Shown here piece by piece: positions 5,112-12,904 of a DNA stretch of 12,904 nt. How positions within the stretch are numbered: the first letter of the stretch is position 1; each line of letters begins with the position of its first letter. The notes below the pieces were generated by a model, which saw nothing but the letters and a program-made list of their open reading frames with translations, searched no databases and had not been told where the DNA came from. Both the position numbers and the translations under genes were made by a program. This DNA comes from an uncultured Collinsella sp. (GTDB lineage Bacteria > Actinomycetota > Coriobacteriia > Coriobacteriales > Coriobacteriaceae), in assembly GCA_900553215.1 (NCBI GenBank), contig USCJ01000023.1:1-12904 (forward strand), in the 5' to 3' direction.

Positions 5112-6215
5112 ATGAAGTTCACCGTCAGCCAGAGCTCGCTTACACAAGCCATCGGCGTCGTTATGAAGGGTGTCGCTTCGGCATCCACCCTCCCCATCCT
5201 GTCGGGCGTGCTCGTTAAGGCCCAAGACGGCATCTTGGAATTCCAGACCTCTAACTACACCATCTCGATCCGTCATCGCATCGCGGCGCATGTCGAAGAA
5301 GAGGGCGAGATGGTTATTCCCTGTAAGATGCTCTCCAATATCACCAAGACCCTCCCCGATGCCCCGGTCACCTTTGAGCTGTCCGAGCGCCAGGTGCTGA
5401 TTGGTTGCGAGAAGAGCTCTTTCCGCCTGAACACGCTCGATGCCAATGACTTCCCCGAGTTTCCGGCCTATGCCATCGAGAGTGCCGTGGAGCTGCCGAC
5501 CGATGTCTTGTCCGAAATGGTCGGCCGCGTGTGGCGCGTCACCTCGACCGACAAGGCTCGCCCCATCCTGGGCGGCGTGCACATGAAGGTCGAGAACAAC
5601 ACCGTACGCCTGGTAGCGACCGATTCCTTTCGCTTGGCCGTGTGCGATACGCAGGTCGAGACCTCGACCCTCGAGGGCTCCTTTGAGCTCAACGTTCCGG
5701 CTGACGCCTTTAACGACGCGCTGAACATCATGGCCAGCCAGGCGACCATCATGATCGGGGCTACCGACACCCAGGTCGTCTTCGAGGCCGGCAACACCAC
5801 CTACGTGTCGCGCCGTATCGAGGGCGTGTACCCCAACTACAAGCAGCTCATCCCCGATTCGTGCGTGACGAGCGTCAAGATCGACGTCGCCGCCTTTAAC
5901 GCCGCCCTCAAGCGCGTGGCCGTTATCGCGAGCGCCAACCCCGCCGTCAAGTTCGAGATCGATGTCGAGAACGGGCAGATGGGCCTGTCCTCCATTTCCA
6001 ATGACCAGGACCTTGCGCAGGAGACGATCGATGTCGGGGCCGAGGGCGAGTCGGGTACCATCGCCTTCAACTACCACTACATCTTCGGCTGCCTCAATGC
6101 CCTGTCCAAGGAGAAGGAGATCACGCTGGAGCTCAAGAGCTACTCGCAGGCGGGCATCTTCAAGTCCTACGACAAGATCAACTACCTGTACCTGGTCATG
6201 CCGGTCCGCATCTAG
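5112..6215 (+). CDS. dnaN: DNA polymerase III beta subunit (sliding clamp)
   Basis: The 367-residue protein forms the ring-shaped dimer that tethers DNA polymerase III and many repair proteins to DNA. Length matches the family's three repeated clamp domains (about 1-120, 125-245 and 246-367). Characteristic segments are TLPILSGVLVKA near 26-37, VATDSFRLAV in domain 2, RRIEGVYPNYKQLIP at the end of domain 2, and the C-terminal YLVMPVRI, whose MPVR motif lines the peptide-binding cleft. The ATG at 5112 follows AGAAAGG by nine bases and gives the usual MKFTV start. It lies just downstream of the AT-rich origin element and nine bases upstream of recF, which is probably co-transcribed. Confidence 0.98.
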   Translation: MKFTVSQSSLTQAIGVVMKGVASASTLPILSGVLVKAQDGILEFQTSNYTISIRHRIAAHVEEEGEMVIPCKMLSNITKTLPDAPVTFELSERQVLIGCEKSSFRLNTLDANDFPEFPAYAIESAVELPTDVLSEMVGRVWRVTSTDKARPILGGVHMKVENNTVRLVATDSFRLAVCDTQVETSTLEGSFELNVPADAFNDALNIMASQATIMIGATDTQVVFEAGNTTYVSRRIEGVYPNYKQLIPDSCVTSVKIDVAAFNAALKRVAVIASANPAVKFEIDVENGQMGLSSISNDQDLAQETIDVGAEGESGTIAFNYHYIFGCLNALSKEKEITLELKSYSQAGIFKSYDKINYLYLVMPVRI

Positions 6216-6224
6216 CACTGCGCC

Positions 6225-7331
6225 ATGACCATGTTCGCCCGCGATCTTTCCGTCGCACACTACCGCAGCTTCGATAGCTATCACCTTGCCCTGGACGAGG
6301 GCGTGACGATACTTGCGGGACCCAACGCGGTGGGAAAGACCAATCTCATAGAGGCGCTGCAGCTGCTGACGAGCGGCGCCTCGTTTAGGCATCCGACCGC
6401 AGCCGAGCTCGTCCATGACGGCGTGGGCTCGTGCAAGATCGAGCTGAGGCTCGAGGGCGACGGCCGCGTGCTTGATATGGGATTGAGCGCGGAGGACGGT
6501 AAGCGCTCGTTTAGCCGCAACGGCAAGAGATGCTCTGCCGCCGGTGTGCGCGGGGTTCTTCCGAGCGTGCTGTTTTGCCCCGACCATCTGGACATGGTTA
6601 AGCGTGGCGCCAGTGTGCGCCGCGCCGCCCTCGATGACTTTGGCATGCAACTGAGCGCACGCTATGCCGATCTTGCGAGCACCTATGGGCGCTGCGTGAC
6701 CCAGCGTAACGCCTTGCTCAAGGAGACCTGGTGCTGCCGCGAGATGCTCGGCGCGTGGAACGATTCGATTGCCCGCGCGGGCTCGGCCCTGCTCGTGCAC
6801 CGGTTGGCCCTGCTCGACCGGCTGGCGGGCCATGTGCACACTGCCTACGGGCAAGTAGCGTCAGGTGAGGCCGCCAACGTGACCTATGCGTCCACGCTGG
6901 GGGCTTTGCCCCAGGTCGAGGATCGCGAAGAGCTGAAGGGTTGGGCGTACGAGCGCATGCTGGCCGCCCTTGACGAGCATGCCGACGAGGAAATTCGCCG
7001 CGGCGTGACGTTGGTGGGACCGCATCGCGACGAGATTGAGTTTACCGTGGCGGGTCGCTCCGCCCGTTCATTTGCCAGCCAAGGACAGCAGCGCACGCTG
7101 GTGCTGTCCTGGAAGGTGGCCGAGGTTGCCGTGGCTCGCGATGTCCTGGGCACCGCCCCACTGCTGCTTTTGGACGACGTGATGAGCGAGCTCGACGGCG
7201 AGCGTCGCGGCGCTTTCCTGCGGCTGATCGGCGATGATATCCAGACGGTCATAACCACGACCAACCTGGGGTACTTTACCGATGACCTGCTTGATCGAGC
7301 CAAGGTGGTGAGCATGGGTGAGACGTGCTAA
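6225..7331 (+). CDS. recF: DNA replication and repair protein RecF
   Basis: RecF is an SMC-like ATPase that binds gapped DNA and, with RecO and RecR, loads RecA at stalled forks. The 368-residue product has Walker A GPNAVGKT at 32-39, the ABC signature ASQGQQRTLVLSWKVAE at 284-300 and Walker B LLLLDDVMSELD at 313-324; GPHRDEIEF at 265-273 is also typical. The ATG at 6225 is used here. The ATG two codons on (6231) is equally possible, since no clear ribosome site precedes either; translation is probably coupled to dnaN, whose stop is nine bases upstream. The end overlaps the next gene by 14 bases. Confidence 0.96.
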   Translation: MTMFARDLSVAHYRSFDSYHLALDEGVTILAGPNAVGKTNLIEALQLLTSGASFRHPTAAELVHDGVGSCKIELRLEGDGRVLDMGLSAEDGKRSFSRNGKRCSAAGVRGVLPSVLFCPDHLDMVKRGASVRRAALDDFGMQLSARYADLASTYGRCVTQRNALLKETWCCREMLGAWNDSIARAGSALLVHRLALLDRLAGHVHTAYGQVASGEAANVTYASTLGALPQVEDREELKGWAYERMLAALDEHADEEIRRGVTLVGPHRDEIEFTVAGRSARSFASQGQQRTLVLSWKVAEVAVARDVLGTAPLLLLDDVMSELDGERRGAFLRLIGDDIQTVITTTNLGYFTDDLLDRAKVVSMGETC

Positions 7332-7881
7332 TTACGAGCGCGAGAGCGAGACAGTCGCCTTCAGCGGGTTTTTGAACGCAGAGCGCCAGCGCATCCTGGC
7401 GGCTGCAACGCCTAAGCGCCGTGCGCAGATGGAGGCCGCCGAGGAGTCGCGCACGGTCTATCGCGCATGGAACGCGGTGTGCTCGGGCACGCGCGAGGGG
7501 CGGCATGTGACGGGACTGCGCTACCTGCCCGAGTCCAATGAGCTGCTGGTGTATCTCGACTCGCCCTCGTGGACGCAGGAAATGACGCTGTTGCGCGAGA
7601 TCATCCGCGCGCGCATGGAGCGCGCCGGTGCGCATGTGGACGGCCTGGTGTTCAAAACCACCGCGCCCGGTCACACGCCGCCCGCCGCCAAGGAGCGCCT
7701 GCGCCCGGCGACGACCGAGCGCCCGCCGGCCCCGCACGCCGACCTAAGTGAGGCCGAGTGCACCGAGATCGAGCGCCAGGTGGCGCCCATCGAAGACCAA
7801 AAACTGCGCGAGGCCCTCGAGAATGCCATGAGAGCCAGTGCCGAGTGGGCCAAGGGCGTGCAAAGCAAAAAAGAGCCTTAA
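7318..7881 (+). CDS. dciA: DUF721 / DciA-like protein, probable replicative helicase loader
   Basis: A 187-residue protein with a DUF721-type region at about 47-115: VYRAWNAVCSGT, a strand LLVYLDSPSWTQEMTLLREII at 76-96 with the family's Ser-x-x-Trp, then helices. DciA proteins of this family load or activate DnaB helicase in bacteria without DnaC/DnaI, and the gene next to recF in actinobacteria (Rv0004 in Mycobacterium tuberculosis) belongs to it. The C-terminal third is a Pro/Arg-rich linker (118-142) plus a charged helix (145-180). The GTG at 7318 overlaps the end of recF by 14 bases, with AAGGTGG (7301-7307) upstream, so it is coupled to recF. The family call rests on pattern and synteny; the helicase-loading role is inferred. 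Confidence 0.78.
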   Translation: MRRANYERESETVAFSGFLNAERQRILAAATPKRRAQMEAAEESRTVYRAWNAVCSGTREGRHVTGLRYLPESNELLVYLDSPSWTQEMTLLREIIRARMERAGAHVDGLVFKTTAPGHTPPAAKERLRPATTERPPAPHADLSEAECTEIERQVAPIEDQKLREALENAMRASAEWAKGVQSKKEP

Positions 7882-7907
7882 ATCGCATCTGGTGGCCTTG
7901 TAGAGCC

Positions 7908-7937
7908 AAATACCCTCGGTCCCGAGGGTATTTTTTT
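7908..7937 (+). terminator. Intrinsic terminator after dciA
   Basis: AAATACCCTCG (7908-7918) pairs with CGAGGGTATTT (7923-7933) around a GTCC loop, and a run of seven T (7931-7937) follows. This is a textbook rho-independent terminator. It closes the dnaN-recF-dciA unit and implies that gyrB has its own promoter in 7938-7975, where I see no clear -35/-10 pair. Confidence 0.93.
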
Positions 7938-7944
7938 ACGATAA

Positions 7945-10017
<2,073 letters not shown>

Positions 10018-10024
10018 CTTTCCC

Positions 10025-10107
10025 AGGCACCCCATCTTGCCCTTCAGGATTTCGGGCGCCGCACGCAAGGCGCGCGCCCTCATCCTTCAGGGCAACCTGG
10101 GGCACCT
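10025..10107 (+). promoter_or_regulatory. Long imperfect hairpin in the gyrB-gyrA spacer
   Basis: Bases 10025-10050 and 10082-10107 are complementary at 20 of 26 positions, the best run being TTGCCCT with AGGGCAA (10037-10043 with 10089-10095). Inside, GGGCGC (10054-10059) pairs with GCGCCC (10074-10079). It starts 8 bases after the gyrB stop. There is no T-run after it, so it is not a standard terminator; an RNA-stability or processing element, or a dispersed extragenic repeat, are the alternatives. Confidence 0.55.
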
Positions 10108-10123
10108 AGAAAACCTAGGAGGG

Positions 10124-10176
10124 TTATCCGGTGTTCCCGGTAATTCGTCTCCGTGGTAGGGAACTAATGGACCACG
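10124..10176 (+). promoter_or_regulatory. Possible H-type pseudoknot and competing hairpin in the gyrA leader
   Basis: GTTCCC (10133-10138) is complementary to GGGAAC (10159-10164). CGTGGT (10152-10157), inside that loop, is complementary to ACCACG (10171-10176). The two 6-base-pair stems interlock with one base between them, the geometry of an H-type pseudoknot. A competing hairpin (10124-10131 with 10137-10143, one bulge) would exclude the first stem. The element ends 9 bases before the gyrA ribosome site. The complementarity is seen; a regulatory role is inferred. Confidence 0.4.
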
Positions 10177-10185
10177 CAAACCATG

Positions 10186-10191
10186 AGGAGG
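10186..10191 (+). promoter_or_regulatory. Ribosome binding site of gyrA
   Basis: A perfect AGGAGG lies four bases before the GTG at 10196, the same spacing as at gyrB. It supports the upstream GTG start and therefore the long acidic N-terminal extension of GyrA. Confidence 0.85.
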
Positions 10192-10195
10192 TAAC

Positions 10196-12904
10196 GTGGC
10201 AGACGATATCAACAATAACGAGGGTATGGACGAGGCCGGCGATGCCGGTATGCCCGATGATCTGAAGCGCCTGCTTGCCCGTGCTGAGCAGGGCGAGGAC
10301 GGCGCCCCGGACGCCTATAACCCCGATGCCGATGATGATGAGGAAGAGGACGACGACGGTGAGCTCGAGGAGAGCTTTGGCGAAGTCGATCGTGGCGCCT
10401 CGGCCGGCGAGGATATAAACGGCGGCCAGCTCCAGATTTCGGAGTTTGGCCGCGAGATGAAGCAGTCATTCATCGAGTATTCGATGTCGGTCATCACGGC
10501 GCGCGCCCTGCCGGATGTGCGCGACGGCTTAAAGCCGGTGCACCGCCGCATCCTGTACGCGATGAACGAGAGCGGCATCTACCCCAACCGCCCACACAAG
10601 AAGTCGGCCTGGACGGTCGGCGAAGTTATCGGTAAGTACCACCCGCATGGCGACTCCGCGGTCTATGAGGCCATGGTCCGCCTGGCGCAGTGGTTCTCCA
10701 TGCGCACGCCGCTCATCGACGGCCACGGCAACTTCGGCAACATCGACGGCGACGGCGCGGCAGCCATGCGTTACACCGAGAGCCGCCTGGCAAAGCCCGC
10801 CATGGAACTGCTGCGTGACTTGCAGAAGGATACCGTTGACTGGCAGCCCAACTACGACGAATCGCTCGCCGAGCCCGTGGCGCTGCCTGCGCGCTTCCCC
10901 AACCTGCTGGTTAACGGCAGCCAGGGCATCGCCGTCGGCATGGCCACCAACATCGCCCCGCACAACCTCACCGAGGCGATCGAGGCCACCTGTTACCTGA
11001 TCGATAACCCCGACGCCACCGTCGACGAACTCATGCAGATCATGCCCGGTCCGGACTTCCCCACCGGCGCCATCATCATGGGCAGCGCCGGCATTAGGCA
11101 GAGCTACGAGACCGGCCGCGGTTCCATCACCGTGCGCGCCAAGGCCCACGTGGAATCCACCAAGACCGGCCGCAGCCGCCTGGTCTTTACCGAGATTCCC
11201 TACATGGTCAACAAGGGCACCCTGCAGGAGAAGATCGCCCAGCTCGTCAACGACAAGCGCATCGAGGGCATCTCGGACATGCGCGATGAGTCCAACCAGA
11301 AGGGCATCCGTCTGGTCATCGAGCTCAAGAAGGGCGTCATTCCGCAGGTCGTGCTCAACAACCTGTATAAGTACACCTCGCTGCAGACGACCTTCGGCGC
11401 CAACAACCTGGCGCTCGTCAACGGCGTTCCCAAATGCCTGAGCCTGCGCGAGATGCTGCAGCACTACATCGATCACCAGGTCGACGTCGTCACCCGCCGC
11501 ACCCGCTTCGACCTTAAGAAGGCCCAGGCCCGCGCGCATATCCTTGAGGGCTACTTGATGGCTCTCGACCATATCGACGAGGTCATTAGCATCATTCGCT
11601 CCTCGCAGACCGATTCCGAGGCCAGCAGCCGCCTGATCGAGCGCTTTGGCTTTACGCCCGAGCAGACCACGGCCATCCTCGAGATGAAGCTACGCCGCCT
11701 GACCGGCCTGGAGCGCGACAAGATTCAGGAAGAGCTGGACGGCCTGCGCCGCGCCATCGCCTACTACGAGGACCTGTTGGCGCACGAGGAGAAGATTCTG
11801 GGCGTCATCAAGGAAGAGATGCGCGAGATCTCCAAGAAGTTCGGCGATAAGCGCCGCACCGAGATTAGCCATGTCGAGAAGGACCTGGACGTCGAGGACC
11901 TCATTGCCGACGAGGACATGGTCGTGACCATCACCCACACCGGCTATGTCAAGCGCATCCCGGTGGCCGCCTACCGCGCCCAGAAGCGCGGCGGCAAGGG
12001 CGTCTCGGGCGTCAACCTCAAAGAGGACGACGTCATCGACGAGATGTTCATCGCGTCCACGCACGAGTACGTGCTGTTCTTCTCGAGCAAGGGCAAGGTC
12101 TATCGCCTGAAGGTGCACGAGCTGCCGGTGGGTACGCGCCAGGCGCGCGGTACCGCGATCGTCAACCTGCTGCCCTTCGAGGAGGGCGAGAAGATCGCGA
12201 GCGTCATCAGCTGCCGCGAGTTCCCTGCCGACGAGTATCTGATGTTTGCCACCAAGAGCGGCATGGTCAAGAAGACCGTGATGAGCGCATATGACCGCAG
12301 CCGTCGCGACGGCCTGATCGCTATCAACCTGCGTGACGACGACGCGCTGCTGAACGTGCGCCGCGTGCGCGAGGGCGACAAGATTATCCTGGCCACCACC
12401 GCGGGCAAGGCGATCATGTTCTCCGAGGAGCAGGTGCGCGCCACCGGCCGCGATACCAGCGGCGTTCGCGGTATCGGTATGAAGGACGGCGTGAGCGTTC
12501 TGGGCATGGAAGTCACTAACGGCAACGGCGATCTGTTCGTCATCACCGAGCGCGGCTACGGCAAGCGCACGCCGGTCGCGGACTACCCGGAGCAGAATCG
12601 CGGCGGCCAGGGCGTCTACACCATCCAAATGACCGAGCGTAAGGGTAACCTCGCGGCCATGAAGACGGTGGGCCCGCAGCACGAGCTGTTCATCGTGACG
12701 GAGGGCGCGACGGTCATTCGCGTCAAGACCGACGAGATCAGCCAGACCGGCCGCGCCACCCAGGGCGTCAAGATGATGACCGTCGACGACAACGACCGCA
12801 TCTGCGCCGTAGCCCGCATGACGGCCGCCAAGGAGAAGCCCGAAGGCGAAGCCACAGAAGACGGCTCTGCCCCCGAAGAAACCCCTGTCGATCTAGGCGA
12901 CGGC
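10196..12904 (+). CDS. gyrA: DNA gyrase subunit A with acidic N-terminal extension (3' end cut off)
   Basis: The DNA breakage-reunion and wrapping subunit of gyrase. 903 residues are visible and no stop is reached. The conserved start of the winged-helix domain ([20 protein letters not shown]) begins at residue 91, so about 70 extra residues precede it, including a run of Asp/Glu at 44-59. Catalytic Tyr193 lies in AAMRYTE. In the quinolone region HGDSAVYE, Ser154 and Glu158 correspond to E. coli Ser83 and Asp87, with no classical resistance change at the serine. The GyrA box is QKRGGKG at 596-602, after which the DNA-wrapping beta-pinwheel domain continues. The visible tail (from about 870) is again rich in Glu, Asp and Pro. 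The GTG at 10196 follows a perfect AGGAGG; the internal ATG at 10457 has no ribosome site and would leave almost no sequence before the core. gyrB is 178 bases upstream. Confidence 0.97.
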   Translation, partial: MADDINNNEGMDEAGDAGMPDDLKRLLARAEQGEDGAPDAYNPDADDDEEEDDDGELEESFGEVDRGASAGEDINGGQLQISEFGREMKQSFIEYSMSVITARALPDVRDGLKPVHRRILYAMNESGIYPNRPHKKSAWTVGEVIGKYHPHGDSAVYEAMVRLAQWFSMRTPLIDGHGNFGNIDGDGAAAMRYTESRLAKPAMELLRDLQKDTVDWQPNYDESLAEPVALPARFPNLLVNGSQGIAVGMATNIAPHNLTEAIEATCYLIDNPDATVDELMQIMPGPDFPTGAIIMGSAGIRQSYETGRGSITVRAKAHVESTKTGRSRLVFTEIPYMVNKGTLQEKIAQLVNDKRIEGISDMRDESNQKGIRLVIELKKGVIPQVVLNNLYKYTSLQTTFGANNLALVNGVPKCLSLREMLQHYIDHQVDVVTRRTRFDLKKAQARAHILEGYLMALDHIDEVISIIRSSQTDSEASSRLIERFGFTPEQTTAILEMKLRRLTGLERDKIQEELDGLRRAIAYYEDLLAHEEKILGVIKEEMREISKKFGDKRRTEISHVEKDLDVEDLIADEDMVVTITHTGYVKRIPVAAYRAQKRGGKGVSGVNLKEDDVIDEMFIASTHEYVLFFSSKGKVYRLKVHELPVGTRQARGTAIVNLLPFEEGEKIASVISCREFPADEYLMFATKSGMVKKTVMSAYDRSRRDGLIAINLRDDDALLNVRRVREGDKIILATTAGKAIMFSEEQVRATGRDTSGVRGIGMKDGVSVLGMEVTNGNGDLFVITERGYGKRTPVADYPEQNRGGQGVYTIQMTERKGNLAAMKTVGPQHELFIVTEGATVIRVKTDEISQTGRATQGVKMMTVDDNDRICAVARMTAAKEKPEGEATEDGSAPEETPVDLGDG

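Noticed and set aside
4857..6854. 665-codon open frame antisense to dnaN and recF
   Set aside because: It crosses two real genes and the origin element on the other strand, and its composition is typical of antisense shadow frames.
10148..10172. Quinolone-resistance or topoisomerase IV interpretation of gyrB-gyrA
   Set aside because: The GyrA box QKRGGKG and the origin-proximal position identify gyrase, and the key Ser position is unchanged.
11690..12682. 330-codon antisense frame within gyrA
   Set aside because: It lies wholly inside the strongly conserved gyrA coding sequence and shows no recognisable product.

Overview
This window is a chromosomal replication-origin region of a high-GC bacterium, most likely an actinobacterium of the class Coriobacteriia (Collinsella-like). 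The class is an inference. It rests on the gene order rpmH-rnpA-yidD-yidC on one side and dnaA-dnaN-recF-DUF721-gyrB-gyrA on the other, frequent GTG starts, high GC, and an unusual ATPase gene in front of dnaA. No rRNA, tRNA, CRISPR array, insertion sequence or prophage is visible.

Left arm (1-1540, minus strand): a strong sigma-70-type promoter (-35 at 1532-1537, -10 at 1508-1513) drives rpmH (L34), rnpA (RNase P protein), yidD and yidC. The yidC gene runs off the left edge. The genes are tightly packed and rnpA/yidD overlap by 4 bases.

Origin (about 1630-5111): the origin looks bipartite. One cluster of DnaA-box-like 9-mers lies between rpmH and the next gene (1635-1757). A second lies between dnaA and dnaN (4889-5052) and is followed by five DnaA-trio triplets and an AT-rich unwinding element (5065-5111). 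The recurring box is TTTTCAACA rather than TTATCCACA. Between the clusters are dnaA and, 15 bases upstream of it, a 450-residue protein. That protein has an N-terminal GHKL-type ATPase domain, a long Gln/Pro/Met/Tyr-rich linker and a C-terminal winged helix-turn-helix. It is the most novel item here: its position, the shared transcript with dnaA, and extra DnaA-box-like sites inside its own coding sequence suggest a role in controlling initiation or dnaA expression. That function is inferred, not shown.

Right arm (5112-12904, plus strand): dnaN (beta clamp), recF and a DciA-like DUF721 gene form a compact set ending in a clear intrinsic terminator (7908-7937). Then come gyrB and gyrA, each starting with GTG after a strong AGGAGG. 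The gyrB-gyrA spacer (178 bases) holds a long imperfect hairpin and a possible H-type pseudoknot just upstream of the gyrA ribosome binding site. GyrA carries an unusual acidic N-terminal extension of about 70 residues and is cut by the right edge of the window.

Together the genes cover initiation (DnaA, probably the GHKL-wHTH protein, and DciA as likely helicase loader), elongation (clamp), repair of stalled forks (RecF) and supercoiling (gyrase), with ribosome, RNase P and membrane-insertion genes diverging from the origin.
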